A stretch of DNA of 64,000 nt from NCBI GenBank assembly GCA_030141605.1, contig JAQGDQ010002369.1, positions 372,001-436,000 of the forward strand, read 5' to 3'. Source of the DNA: Tubiluchus corallicola (Eukaryota; Priapulida; Priapulimorpha; Priapulimorphida; Tubiluchidae). The translations under genes were made by a program, and so were the position numbers. The notes beneath the pieces are model-generated. The model was not told where the DNA came from. It saw only the letters and a list, made by a program, of their open reading frames with translations, and made no database searches. Shown here one piece after another: positions 15,884 to 25,405 of this stretch. The first letter of the stretch is position 1; every line of letters starts with the position of its first letter.

Positions 15884-16978
15884 TCATTCTTTGCCTCCGG
15901 AGATCCTGCGGAGATAGAGCGATCCGAGAGCGATGATGAGAGGGTGGGGAAGGAGAAAGACCGATGCAGAAATGAAGGGGTTTTTCTTGAGTCCTTTTGC
16001 ACACATATAACTTCCCAATACCAAGAGGGCGAGAGAGGTGGCCCAAAGTACGCCTTTCTTTGAACGGTTGCGGGAAATTTGCATACCGAAGGCCATGCCG
16101 ATGAAAGTGAGCGTGAATGCAGAGAGGCCGAGAGAAATGCGGCGGACCATTTCAATGTAGGAGGACGCGTCGGCGCGGGGCCTGAGATCTTCATGGGCCA
16201 GGGCTCGAATGAGCAGCATCCGGAAAGGTAGGGAGGCGGAGTTGAGCCTCCAATAGCTTTTTTTGAGGAACTGGGACAATTCGAGAGAGGGGGTCGACAT
16301 GGAGGCCTGGTTTTCAATCATGAGGGTGTCAAAGTTGTCTTCATCAGTCTTCACGTGGGAAAGGATCGAGACGTTGGTCCCTAAGAGATCATCATGATCT
16401 AGGGAGAGCGATTCAGCAGAAAGCAGGGAGAGGCGTGCGTTGGAACTGTTGTAGCTCACGAATGTGATATCTTTGGCATAACGTGCATCTTCAGAGGCAT
16501 CGAGATCGATGAATGCATCTTTGATGTTTGAGAACTTTTGTCTTTGAAGGATGAGGAGGGGGTTTAAAGAGGTTTCATCATTGAGCATTTCTCGGGTGAG
16601 AAGGCGGCATCGGGTCGAGACTTCGGAACAGATGAAAAAGTTGGCAATGGCCATTGTTGCTGCAGCAAAAAGGATGGGGCTTAAGATTTCTTTTAATCCT
16701 AGACCGCAAGATCGCAAAGCGGTAAGCTCGTGGGTGTGTGAAAGTCTTTGAAAGAGTAGAATTGAGGATATCAGACAGGAGATCGGAATCGCAATCGGCA
16801 GGATGTAGGGGATCTGATAAATGGTGAATAGAATCGTACTGGAAAGACTGGATCCCAGGGCTGCAAATCGGGCGATCTCTTTGAGGCGCGTGATGAGCAG
16901 AATAGCGATAAAACTACTGACACAAAGCAGAAGCACTTTAAAATAAATACGAAGTAAATAACGCCAAAATACGGGCAT
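15884..16978 (-). CDS. lptF: LPS export permease LptF (YjgP/YjgQ family)
   Basis: 364 residues. N-terminal transmembrane helices (LRIYFKVLLLCVSSFIAILL; ILFTIYQIPYILPIAIPISC, with the family's conserved Pro-rich stretch), then a periplasmic domain (about residues 125-265) and three C-terminal helices (LGLSAFTLTFIGMAFGMQIS and following, with the R/K-rich cytoplasmic loop SRNRSKKG). Part of the LptBFG lipopolysaccharide exporter in the inner membrane. The stop (TGA) overlaps an ATG (15885-15887), which was probably the original lptG start before the TnpB element was inserted 40 or so bases further on. It is divergent from the GYF-domain gene, with only 34 bases between the starts, so both promoters must overlap the coding regions or lie in this gap. 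Confidence 0.85.
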   Translation of the reverse strand: MPVFWRYLLRIYFKVLLLCVSSFIAILLITRLKEIARFAALGSSLSSTILFTIYQIPYILPIAIPISCLISSILLFQRLSHTHELTALRSCGLGLKEILSPILFAAATMAIANFFICSEVSTRCRLLTREMLNDETSLNPLLILQRQKFSNIKDAFIDLDASEDARYAKDITFVSYNSSNARLSLLSAESLSLDHDDLLGTNVSILSHVKTDEDNFDTLMIENQASMSTPSLELSQFLKKSYWRLNSASLPFRMLLIRALAHEDLRPRADASSYIEMVRRISLGLSAFTLTFIGMAFGMQISRNRSKKGVLWATSLALLVLGSYMCAKGLKKNPFISASVFLLPHPLIIALGSLYLRRISGGKE

Positions 16979-17012
16979 AAACCTAACTCAATTCCTTGGG
17001 TATTGTAGAACA

Positions 17013-17363
17013 ATGGGAATTCTCAAAAAAGAAAGAATCTGGTTTATCTTAATTGGTGGGAAAAAAGAAGGCCCTTATTCGATCTCACAATTACGTGCCC
17101 ATCCCAAGCTCACTCCCGATACTTTGGTCTGGAGAAAAGGGTTTTCGAAATGGATCCCTATCGCTCAAGTGAAAGAGTTGAAGGAAGTCTTTCGAGATGA
17201 CAAGAAGAAAAAGAGGCCCGATGACAAAAAAAAGGACCTCAAGCTGTCTTATGTTTTGGCTAAAACGAACCATCACTTCAATCCTAAACCTTTTTTCTGG
17301 TGGCTTCTTCTTCTTTCCCTGGTCTTGTTCTATGTACTGTATAGATTCTGGATGCTCTCATGA
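17013..17363 (+). CDS. GYF_2-domain protein with C-terminal membrane anchor
   Basis: A 116-residue protein. Residues 6-55 form a GYF_2 (DUF4339) domain: RIWFILIGGKKEGPYSISQL with the G-P-[YF]-S core, then LVWRKGFSKWIPIAQVKEL with the W..GF..W pattern. A highly basic linker follows (DDKKKKRPDDKKKDLKL), then one C-terminal hydrophobic helix (FFWWLLLLSLVLFYVLYRFW). This would be a tail-anchored protein with its GYF domain in the cytoplasm. GYF_2 domains are thought to bind proline-rich or other peptide partners. The stop overlaps the tilS start (ATGA), so the two genes are translationally coupled. I recall a hypothetical gene in the same relative place in Chlamydia. Confidence 0.7.
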   Translation: MGILKKERIWFILIGGKKEGPYSISQLRAHPKLTPDTLVWRKGFSKWIPIAQVKELKEVFRDDKKKKRPDDKKKDLKLSYVLAKTNHHFNPKPFFWWLLLLSLVLFYVLYRFWMLS

Positions 17364-18652
17364 TCTTGGATGATTTGAAAAAGTTTATTCAGGAGCATCA
17401 ATTGGAAAGGCAGCCGATGCTTCTGGGCCTCTCTGGCGGGGTCGATTCGACTGCATTATTTCATCTTCTGATCGAGGCTGAAGTGGCATTCCAGGTTGCC
17501 CATGTCGACCATGGATGGCGCGAGGAAAGTGGAGAAGAAGCTTCTCTTTTGAAAGAGAAGGTCGAAGAGCTCGGAATCCGGTGGCATGGGAAAAAACTAC
17601 AAATGAAGGAGATGAGCGAAGAGGCTGCGCGAAATGAACGGATGCGCTTTTTTCAAGAGGTGATAGATACCAAACAATTGAAAGGAATCTTTCTTGCCCA
17701 TCAAAAGGATGATGTGATCGAGACTTCTCTAAAGAGAGTGTTGGAAGGCGCCCAGATACCTTATATAGGGGGTATGAAATCTGCTTCAATATATGAGGGA
17801 ATGGAAATCTATCGTCCTCTCCTCAGCTTTTCGAAAGTGGAGCTTCGGAGTTATTTGGAAGAAAGAAATATTTCTTATATTGAAGATCAGACAAATAAAG
17901 ATACCCGGTTTTTACGTGGCAGGATGAGAACGGGTATTCTGCCGAGGCTGGCGGAAGAATTCGGAAAGGGAATTGGTGAGAATCTCTATCAGCTCTCGAT
18001 CAGGGCGAATGAGTGGCAGGATTATTTGGAGAAGAAAACCAAAGAGTTTTGGAAAGGCGTGAAAAGAGGTCCGATCGGCTCCTATGTCGATGTGAGCTTG
18101 TTGAGGAGTGAGGAAAAGATCGAGATCCGGTATTTCGTACAGAAATTATTGAAAGAGGAAGGGGTGAGTCCCTCCCGGGATATTCTGAAGAAAGTGGTCG
18201 GATGGATCCGGGATGGAAAGACCGATGTGGAATTGCAGCTGGGAGATCGAACTGTCCGTTGCGAGTTTGGCGTCTTATTTATATATGGTGAGATCCCCGA
18301 CTTTGATCAGCCTCTGGTTTTAGAAGAAGGAGAGCGGCAGATCGGGAAATGGATGATGAAGTGCTGTAGAGCTGAGGGTAAAGAAAAAGGGACTGACTGG
18401 CGGAAACTATTTTTAGGCGAAGGATCCTGGGTGGTTCCAAAGGGAAATTATTCTTTGGAATTGCCCTCTGATGGGGCGCGATTGGGACAAAAACGATTGA
18501 AAAAATGGTTTTCCGAAAATAGAGTCCCCTGCTTTTTTAGATATTCTTTTCCTGTATTGGTCCAGGATGGGAAAATTGTGAAAGAATTTTTGACAGGCCG
18601 AAGTAGAGATGAAAAGGGAGGATTGAAAATTTCTTTCTGTCTAAATAATTGA
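17360..18652 (+). CDS. tilS: tRNA(Ile)-lysidine synthetase TilS
   Basis: 430 residues. The PP-loop ATP pyrophosphatase motif SGGVDS is at residues 25-30, followed by AHVDHGWREES (the HVDHG-R block of TilS) and FLAHQKDDVIET (the H-x-x-D-D/Q block). The C-terminal part has the TilS substrate-binding region (GARLGQKRLKKWFSENRVPC). It converts C34 of tRNA-Ile(CAU) to lysidine, so the tRNA reads AUA as isoleucine. It overlaps the GYF_2 gene by 4 bases and precedes ftsH, the same order as mesJ-ftsH in Chlamydia. A weak hairpin (GCCT/AGGC) followed by a T-rich stretch lies just after the stop. Confidence 0.92.
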   Translation: MILDDLKKFIQEHQLERQPMLLGLSGGVDSTALFHLLIEAEVAFQVAHVDHGWREESGEEASLLKEKVEELGIRWHGKKLQMKEMSEEAARNERMRFFQEVIDTKQLKGIFLAHQKDDVIETSLKRVLEGAQIPYIGGMKSASIYEGMEIYRPLLSFSKVELRSYLEERNISYIEDQTNKDTRFLRGRMRTGILPRLAEEFGKGIGENLYQLSIRANEWQDYLEKKTKEFWKGVKRGPIGSYVDVSLLRSEEKIEIRYFVQKLLKEEGVSPSRDILKKVVGWIRDGKTDVELQLGDRTVRCEFGVLFIYGEIPDFDQPLVLEEGERQIGKWMMKCCRAEGKEKGTDWRKLFLGEGSWVVPKGNYSLELPSDGARLGQKRLKKWFSENRVPCFFRYSFPVLVQDGKIVKEFLTGRSRDEKGGLKISFCLNN

Positions 18653-18812
18653 GCCTTAGTTGAGGCGAAGAATTTTTTCTTTTCTTCAATTCATCGAAAA
18701 GACAATATATTTTGGTTTTGCTATAGGGATTTCAAGGGGGAGATGAACTTTCCTGTCTGGGTGGTAATTTCATCTAGAGAAATTCAACGAAAAAACACTA
18801 TAATGGGCACGT

Positions 18813-21569
18813 ATGAACGATAAAAAATTCAAACCAGGCTCTAAGCGGGGCCTTCCTGGCGGCTTTCTGCTTTTTCTTTTTGCAGCTATTTTGGTCATTC
18901 TGACGATACAGTCCTTAACGGGCGATAAGTCGGCAAGAGTTTCCTTCAGCCACCAAGTAGAGCATCTGGTGAACCTTCACTTGATTCATCCCGAAGAAAG
19001 CAAGAAAACGGCCCAGAGTGAAAACCTTGTCACATTTACAGGAAAATTTAGAGAAAGAGAGTCAGAAGAAGGCAAGGAACGTTTTCGTTACCTCGAACTT
19101 TTGGGACAGAACCATGAATTGGCCCGTGAAAAGGGACAGATCGCCGAAAACCTTAATTTGGTGCAAAAAAGTGTTGCCGACTCGGCTGCTTTCTTTTTAC
19201 AGCTGACTGGCTGGTCACTTCCTCGAGGAGGCTACAGTGTTGTCGGATCAATTTATGATACTCCGGAACGTCAAAATTCTGTTGTTCTTCACTCTACTCC
19301 AAACCGGGATCTCGTGAATCTGCAGGAAGTTCAGACTTCTTATCAGGCTGCTGTCCAAAGCCCGAATACAAACAATGTGCAAAGGGTCGGCAAAGATCTG
19401 ATCACACTCGTTAAATTATTCCGTTCTCCAAACCTTGGTATTGGAAACGAAGGAATGAAAGCCCGTCTTCGAGACGTTGAAAAGGATGTCATCCAGGCAA
19501 CAGCTTCCGGGACGATCCAGGAGAAAATGGGTGTTTATTCTGCTGCATTGACTCAGGTCAACCAGGTTGCCCAGGAGTTGAATAAGGAAGAAGATCAAGT
19601 TCGTTTGCTTCCATTGCGTTCTACAAGAACTTATTTGGAAGAGATGGACCAGTACAATGCGATCTCCCAGGATCTCACGAAGAATACTGCACTGTTGGAC
19701 AAAGCTCGCGTAAAAGTGGCTGAGGTCATTTGGTTCTTCAACAACCAGGAACTATCGACACGCGCTTTAGAACGACAGGATCCGGAAGTTTTCTCTCACT
19801 GGTTCGCCCAAGCGAAAGTTGAATGGGCCAATTTTGAGGCTAACAAAGGTTTGAGCTTTAAAGCTCCCGATCAGCCTCGCAATACCGTATTACAGAAAAC
19901 ATTTGTTTCTCAGGAACCTTCTCATAACTACTTCAGTTATGTACTTACGCTCTTGCCGATCGTTATTGTGATTCTGCTTCTTTACTTCATCTTCTCTCGC
20001 CAGATGAAGGGAATGGGATCTTCTGCAATGAATTTCGGAAAATCACCAGCTCGTCTTCTTTCCAAAGATAATAATAAGATCTCTTTCAAAGATGTTGCCG
20101 GTGCTGAAGAATCGAAGGAAGAACTTCAGGAGATCGTTGAATTCTTGAAAGATCCTCAAAAATTTACTGCCCTAGGCGCGCGGATTCCTAAAGGGGTTCT
20201 TTTAGTGGGTCCTCCGGGAACAGGTAAGACATTGATTGCAAAAGCAGTTGCTGGTGAGGCGAACCGTCCTTTCTTCTCAATCTCTGGATCTGATTTTGTC
20301 GAGATGTTTGTCGGTGTCGGTGCAAGCCGTATCCGAGATACATTCGAACAGGCCAAGAAGAACGCTCCCTGTATCATCTTTATGGATGAGATCGATGCTG
20401 TCGGTAGACATCGTGGTGCCGGTATTGGTGGTGGCCATGATGAAAGAGAGCAAACATTGAACCAGCTTCTCGTCGAGATGGATGGATTCGACACCCGCGA
20501 AGGGGTGATCCTGATGGCTGCGACCAACCGTCCAGACATTTTGGACAAAGCGCTTCTTCGTCCCGGTCGATTCGATCGAAGAGTTGTTTTGGATCTTCCC
20601 GACATCAAGGGACGATACGAAATTTTGAAAGTCCATGCCCGCAAGATCAAGATCGATAAGTCTGTTGATTTGATGGACATTGCACGGGCTACTCCAGGTG
20701 GATCAGGTGCAGATCTTGAGAACATCATGAACGAAGCTGCCCTTTTAGCTGCCCGCAAGGGAAGAAATGCAGTGACCCATCAAGAGGCGAAAGAAGCTTG
20801 CGACAAGGTTCGCTTTGGTAAAGAGCGAAGAAGCCTTGAGATGGACGAAAGCGAAAAGAAAACAACAGCTTTCCATGAGTCGGGACATGCGATTGTCGGT
20901 CTCAAAGTTGAGCATAGTGATCCTGTCGATAAAGTGACCATTATTCCTAGAGGAGTTTCTTTGGGTGCAACGCACTTCATGCCGAAAAAGAACCGACTCG
21001 GATACTGGAAAAAAGAAGCTACAGATCTACTAGCCGTTCTTATGGGCGGAAGAGCTGCTGAAGAGATCTTCGTGCAAGATATGTCTTCAGGAGCGCAACA
21101 AGATATCACTCAAGCGACAAAACTCGCTCGGAGCATGGTCTGTGAATGGGGGATGAGCGATGCCCTTGGACTTGTCTCTTATGATGAACGTTCGGAAAGT
21201 GGTCAATACCTCGGTATGGCCGGTTATCATGAGAAGAGTTATTCCGATGAGACTGCGAAAAAAATCGATGAGGAGATTCATCGTATTCTGGAAGCTGCTC
21301 ACCAGCGAGCTGTCGATATTGTCAAAGAGAATTCAGATAAGGTCCAACTCATGACAGATATGCTTATGGAGTTCGAGACTTTGGATGCTGAAGATGTGAA
21401 AGCCATCATGGACGGTACTTGGGACACAGATAAGAAAAGAGCGCGCCTCAAAGAAGCTGATGAGCTTCAAAGAAAAACACCTCCACCTCCTCCTGTGCAG
21501 GAAGAGACGCAGGCGCCAGCTCCACCGGAAGGGCATATCCCTCCAAAACCAGAACCCGGAATGAGCTAG
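18813..21569 (+). CDS. ftsH: ATP-dependent zinc metalloprotease FtsH
   Basis: 918 residues, the long form seen in Chlamydiae. Transmembrane helix 1 is at about residues 15-32 ([17 protein letters not shown]), followed by an unusually long periplasmic region (about 35-385). Helix 2 is [19 protein letters not shown]. The AAA+ module has Walker A GPPGTGKT (about 469), Walker [13 protein letters not shown] and second-region-of-homology residues ([20 protein letters not shown]). The protease site is HESGH (about 686), with the third zinc ligand expected in the later Asp/Glu helix. A Pro-rich tail ends the protein. It degrades membrane and regulatory proteins. In Chlamydia, pnp lies directly downstream and convergent; here about 11.5 kb of accessory DNA separates them. 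Confidence 0.96.
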   Translation: MNDKKFKPGSKRGLPGGFLLFLFAAILVILTIQSLTGDKSARVSFSHQVEHLVNLHLIHPEESKKTAQSENLVTFTGKFRERESEEGKERFRYLELLGQNHELAREKGQIAENLNLVQKSVADSAAFFLQLTGWSLPRGGYSVVGSIYDTPERQNSVVLHSTPNRDLVNLQEVQTSYQAAVQSPNTNNVQRVGKDLITLVKLFRSPNLGIGNEGMKARLRDVEKDVIQATASGTIQEKMGVYSAALTQVNQVAQELNKEEDQVRLLPLRSTRTYLEEMDQYNAISQDLTKNTALLDKARVKVAEVIWFFNNQELSTRALERQDPEVFSHWFAQAKVEWANFEANKGLSFKAPDQPRNTVLQKTFVSQEPSHNYFSYVLTLLPIVIVILLLYFIFSRQMKGMGSSAMNFGKSPARLLSKDNNKISFKDVAGAEESKEELQEIVEFLKDPQKFTALGARIPKGVLLVGPPGTGKTLIAKAVAGEANRPFFSISGSDFVEMFVGVGASRIRDTFEQAKKNAPCIIFMDEIDAVGRHRGAGIGGGHDEREQTLNQLLVEMDGFDTREGVILMAATNRPDILDKALLRPGRFDRRVVLDLPDIKGRYEILKVHARKIKIDKSVDLMDIARATPGGSGADLENIMNEAALLAARKGRNAVTHQEAKEACDKVRFGKERRSLEMDESEKKTTAFHESGHAIVGLKVEHSDPVDKVTIIPRGVSLGATHFMPKKNRLGYWKKEATDLLAVLMGGRAAEEIFVQDMSSGAQQDITQATKLARSMVCEWGMSDALGLVSYDERSESGQYLGMAGYHEKSYSDETAKKIDEEIHRILEAAHQRAVDIVKENSDKVQLMTDMLMEFETLDAEDVKAIMDGTWDTDKKRARLKEADELQRKTPPPPPVQEETQAPAPPEGHIPPKPEPGMS

Positions 21570-21600
21570 AATCTCTTTGCTCTCGTATTTAATGAATCAT

Positions 21601-21630
21601 GAGACCTATGTTTTATAGGCCTCTTTTTTT
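21601..21630 (+). terminator. Rho-independent terminator after ftsH
   Basis: An inverted repeat GAGaCCTAT-gtttt-ATAGGcCTC followed by seven or more T, 31 bases after the ftsH stop. The stem has one internal mismatch. Confidence 0.8.
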
Positions 21631-21672
21631 GGAATGTTTCTTGGAATACTAGGAAGAGTCACCTGGTAATAG

Positions 21673-22173
21673 TCATCCTATTTCTGAGTTAAGGGGAACC
21701 GTACATTCGGGTTTTTCCTGCTTCAAAGTAAAAGATATCTGTATCGAACAAGGAATGGGATAAGGTTTCTCTTTAAGAGCACAGAAGCCTTCGATGCCTC
21801 CTTCCCAGTTTTCGATAGTATGTCTTAAGGTATGATCATTTGGTAATGATCTTGCAGAAGAAGAACAAACAGAAGGGTCTTCATTTTGAAAGATGTTTCT
21901 GATTATGCCCCAATAAGGATCTCTTTCCTCATCACCCTTTATTCCGAGCTCCTCAATCATGTTTTGAGTAATCCTTTCCATTCGCAAGTGGAATGCGTTT
22001 TGGATTAGATAAAAAGAGAGACCACCAGCTATTGCTGCTAAACCGATTTTTATGATACCAGATTCTTTCTTACCTTTGGAGTGGTCTTGGATTCCATCTA
22101 GCCATGTGACCATAGCGATTCCTAAAGCAGTGGTTCCTCCAAGCACGTAGGCGGTTTGTGAATCAAATGACAT
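21673..22173 (-). CDS. Hypothetical protein with two N-terminal membrane helices
   Basis: 166 residues, unrecognised. Two hydrophobic segments are visible near the N-terminus (AYVLGGTTALGIAMVTWLDG, about 8-27, and IIKIGLAAIAGGLSFYLIQ, about 40-58), separated by a short charged loop (QDHSKGKKES). A soluble C-terminal part of about 105 residues with four cysteines follows. The closely spaced helix pair resembles the bilobed hydrophobic domain of chlamydial inclusion membrane (Inc) proteins, but the distance between the helices and the lack of other features leave this tentative. The ATG has GGGAG about 10 bases upstream. It converges with ftsH behind the ftsH terminator, at the start of the accessory segment. 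Confidence 0.5.
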   Translation of the reverse strand: MSFDSQTAYVLGGTTALGIAMVTWLDGIQDHSKGKKESGIIKIGLAAIAGGLSFYLIQNAFHLRMERITQNMIEELGIKGDEERDPYWGIIRNIFQNEDPSVCSSSARSLPNDHTLRHTIENWEGGIEGFCALKEKPYPIPCSIQISFTLKQEKPECTVPLNSEIG

Positions 22174-22458
22174 AATTCTCCCTTCAATTTCGTAAAAAAT
22201 GAGGGATATTACGAGATCCCATGATTATTTATACATACTTATAGGGCCCTTAGGATTGGGTTTAGAGAAGTCAGGAAGGCGCCTAGTCTCGAAGCTCTTG
22301 TGATTATGGTCAAAAAGATCATTTTCTATCTTCTTTATTATTAGATGTTTAAAACTTTCTGAAATTGCTTTTGTTATTAAATAATTTAAAATTATTGTTA
22401 TTATGTGATATAATATTTGAATGCTTATTTAATTTTATTAAGAAGAGAGGGAAGAAGA

Positions 22459-23631
22459 ATGAGCTTACAAGTATTAGCCGCTAATGCGGTACCACAAGGT
22501 TCTTTTGATGAGAACAATACACTGCATTCAGAATTTAGAGAACTTAGTAGATTTTCAAGTTATGACAATCCTTTGGAAGGAGAATTTCCAAGTACTCCTG
22601 TAGCTATAGATAATGTATTGAAGCACTTATCTTTTCAAAATGGTTTTTGTCCAACTGAAACCTGTCTGCTTGCTGAAATTACCTATAATCCTAAAGATGT
22701 AAGTGAGATTTTAAGAAGAATTCCAGAGGAACTTCTGGCTGATTTTGTGAATTTAAAAGATAAGCATGGGGACGCAGCTCTAAACAAGGCTGCGAGATTG
22801 GGTCATGCTAATGCTGTAAGAGCAATTTTAGCTGGAACCTCAGAACAACAAAGAAGCGAGATTATTCATCAAAAAGATAGTTCTAAAATTACACCTCTTG
22901 AGGCCGCAGCATGTAGAGATCACTTAGAAGTGATTCAAGAGTTATTAAAAAACAATAATTTTTCCATTAAAGAGCATGAAAGAGCTGTATATGGTGCAGT
23001 AGCATGTCGGAGTCGCTTAGAAATTGTTCAAGCGCTCCTTCAAAGCGGCAATATCTCACGTAAATGGCGTGGAGATTCTTTAGTATATGCTGCAAAAGAT
23101 GGATCTATAGAATTTATTCAGGAGCTTTTGCGGAGCGGCAATATCTCTGATAGGGTTCGTGGAAATGCAGTATTAAATGCAGCAAGGAGAGGTCATTTAG
23201 AGATTGTTCAAATGCTCTTACGAAGTGGCAATATATCTGATAGAGCTCGTGGAAATGCTGTAGTATTTGCCGCACCAAGAGGTCATTTAGAAGTTATTCA
23301 AGAGCTATTACGAAGTGGTGACATTTCTCGTCAAGACTGTGGAGATGCAGTAATCTATGCTGCAAAGTACAGAAACTTAGAAATGGTAAAAGAACTCTTG
23401 CGTAATGGCGTTATATCTCGTCGAGCTCGTGGAGATGCTGTAGCACATGTTGCAAGACACGGAGACTTAGAAATAGTTCAGGAACTCCTGAAAGATGGTA
23501 ATATCCCTGATAAAGACCGTGAATCGGCCATAAGAAAAGCATCACAGGAAGGGCACTCAGCTGTTGTTCAAGTGCTTTCACAAAGTAGCGTCATTTCTGC
23601 GGAACATTCAAGACAATCAATAATGGCTTAA
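22459..23631 (+). CDS. Ankyrin-repeat-like protein 1
   Basis: 390 residues. The start ATG has GGAAGAAG 1-8 bases upstream, and the N-terminus is shared with two paralogues downstream (MSLQVLAANAVP..., then HSEFRELSRFSSY). A Ser/Glu-rich head of about 80 residues precedes a region of classical-looking ankyrin (DKHGDAALNKAARLGHANAV) and then about eight units of 30 residues with the pattern LLRSGNISDRVRGNAVLNAA, RRGHLEIVQ. The unit keeps the ankyrin GHLEIVQ.LL helix pair but is 3 residues shorter than the usual 33. No C-terminal membrane segment is present, unlike paralogues 2 and 3. Ankyrin proteins in intracellular bacteria are often secreted effectors binding host proteins; no secretion signal can be read directly here. 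Confidence 0.75.
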   Translation: MSLQVLAANAVPQGSFDENNTLHSEFRELSRFSSYDNPLEGEFPSTPVAIDNVLKHLSFQNGFCPTETCLLAEITYNPKDVSEILRRIPEELLADFVNLKDKHGDAALNKAARLGHANAVRAILAGTSEQQRSEIIHQKDSSKITPLEAAACRDHLEVIQELLKNNNFSIKEHERAVYGAVACRSRLEIVQALLQSGNISRKWRGDSLVYAAKDGSIEFIQELLRSGNISDRVRGNAVLNAARRGHLEIVQMLLRSGNISDRARGNAVVFAAPRGHLEVIQELLRSGDISRQDCGDAVIYAAKYRNLEMVKELLRNGVISRRARGDAVAHVARHGDLEIVQELLKDGNIPDKDRESAIRKASQEGHSAVVQVLSQSSVISAEHSRQSIMA

Positions 23632-23655
23632 CTCAATAATAACAGGGGAAGAAGA

Positions 23656-25336
23656 ATGAGCTTACAATTATTAGTCGCTAATGCGGTACCAGAAGGTTCT
23701 TTTGATGAGAACAATACACTGCATTCAGAATTTAGAGAACTTAGAAGATTTTCAAGTTATGTCTATCCTTTGGAAGGAGAATTTCCAAGTACTCCTGTAG
23801 CTATAGATAATGTATTGAAGCATTAGTGAAATCTTGCGGAGTATTCCCAAAGAATATCTGACTGATTTTGTGAATTTACGAGATAATTATGGAGATTCAG
23901 CTCTACATAAGGCAGTTAAATTGGGCGACGCTGGTGCGATAAGAATACTATTAGCTGAAATTCTAGAAGGCCAAAGAAGAGTGCTAACGAGCCAAAAAAA
24001 CAGAGATAATGATACGCCCCTTCAAATCGCAACATATCAGAGGTCTTTAGAAGCTGTTATCGCGCTTTTACAAGAAGGTGAGATCTCGAGAAAAGAACGT
24101 GGGCGGGTTGCCAGAATCGCAGCGAATGAAAACAACTTCGAAATAGTTCAGGTGATTTTACAGAGTGGTACAATCTCTAAAGAAGACCGAGGGCAAGCAG
24201 TAAATAATGCGGCACTCAATGGTTCTTTAATCATCGTTCGCGAACTTTTACGCAATGGCGAAATTTCAGAAAAGCACAGAGAAAAAGCTTTAATGACAGC
24301 AATCTATATTGCCGATGGGGGAACTCGTTTTTTGGAGATCGTGCATGCGCTTTTACAGAGTGCCCCTATTTCAGAAGAATCTCGTGGAAAGGCTGTATTA
24401 AGAGCAGTAAAAGAAAGCCATATTGAATTCATTAAAGAGCTTTTACACAGCGGTCTGATCTCAGAAGAAGTTCGTGTGGAATCTTTATACGATGCAATAG
24501 GTCAGGATAATCTAGAAATCATGAAAATGCTTCTTGCAAGCGGTAGGATTTCAGAAAAAGATCGCGGGACTTTAATAAGGCGTACGATTGCTAGTGATTC
24601 AATAGGTAATGTAAGGGAGATCATTCATGAATTATTGCAGAATGGAAGGATTTCAGACGAAGATCGTGGATGGGTTATCATTGATGCAATAAAAACTGAT
24701 CAAACTGAGATTGCTCATGAGCTTTTGCAAAGTGGTCCTATTTCTGATGAAGATCGAGGGGAAGCCCTAATTAATGCAGTAACGAAGGGTTATAACGAAC
24801 TCTCTCAACAATTATTGCAAAGCGGTAGTATTTCAGAAATGGAACGAGGGTGGGCAGTTGAGGCCGCATTTGATAATGGGAACTTTGAAATGGTCCGAGC
24901 TCTTTTGCAAGATGGTGACATCTCAGAAGAAGATAGTGAAAAAGCTTTTGTACAGGCCGTAAATTATGGTGATTCAAAAATTGTTCAAGTGCTTCTGCAA
25001 AGTGGTAAGATCACTGCGGCTTCCTCAGATAAGGCTCTCTCTTACGCAGCAGTAGATGGGCACTTAAATGTGATTCATGAGCTATTGCAAAATGGTGACA
25101 TCTCTGATATCGATTTCAGAGTAGCAGTACTAATAGCCGAGAAGTACGGTCAAGTAGATGCTGTTCACATGCTATTACAACATGGCTACAAACCTGAAAA
25201 TGAGCCTGAGCAATTTACAATCTCCGAAAGTACCGAAGGTAGAACATGGGATGCTTGCAAAAGCATAGCTGCATGCTTTGTTGCGGTGGTTGGTTTTGGT
25301 GCATTGACCTATATGACACAAATGATGTCTTCATAA
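23656..25336 (+). pseudogene. Ankyrin-repeat-like protein 2, broken by a 74-bp deletion
   Basis: The ATG with its GGGGAAGAAG site and the first 56 codons copy paralogue 1 almost base for base, then run into TAG (23824). By alignment, 74 bp present in paralogue 1 (after its AAGCA, up to its GTGAGAT) are missing, which shifts the frame. The rest (from about 23830) is a single open frame of some 500 codons with 12 or so 30-residue units (pattern LLQSGTISKEDRGQAVNNAA) and a C-terminal hydrophobic helix (SIAACFVAVVGFGALTYMT). If expressed, translation would need an internal start (a TTG at 23834 is the first candidate), losing the conserved head. It lies only 24 bases after paralogue 1. Confidence 0.7.
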
Positions 25337-25405
25337 GCAAAGTTTCGTTGGGGGATCTTCATTAGATCCCTCTAATAAATGATTTTAATAAGAGTGGGAA
25401 GAAGA

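Noticed and set aside
15774-16046. 90-codon frame running from lptF into the TnpB element
   Set aside because: It overlaps lptF in another frame. Only its internal ATG at 15887 is of interest, as the probable old lptG start.
18653-18690. Terminator after tilS
   Set aside because: The stem is only four base pairs and the T-run is broken; too weak to call as a feature.
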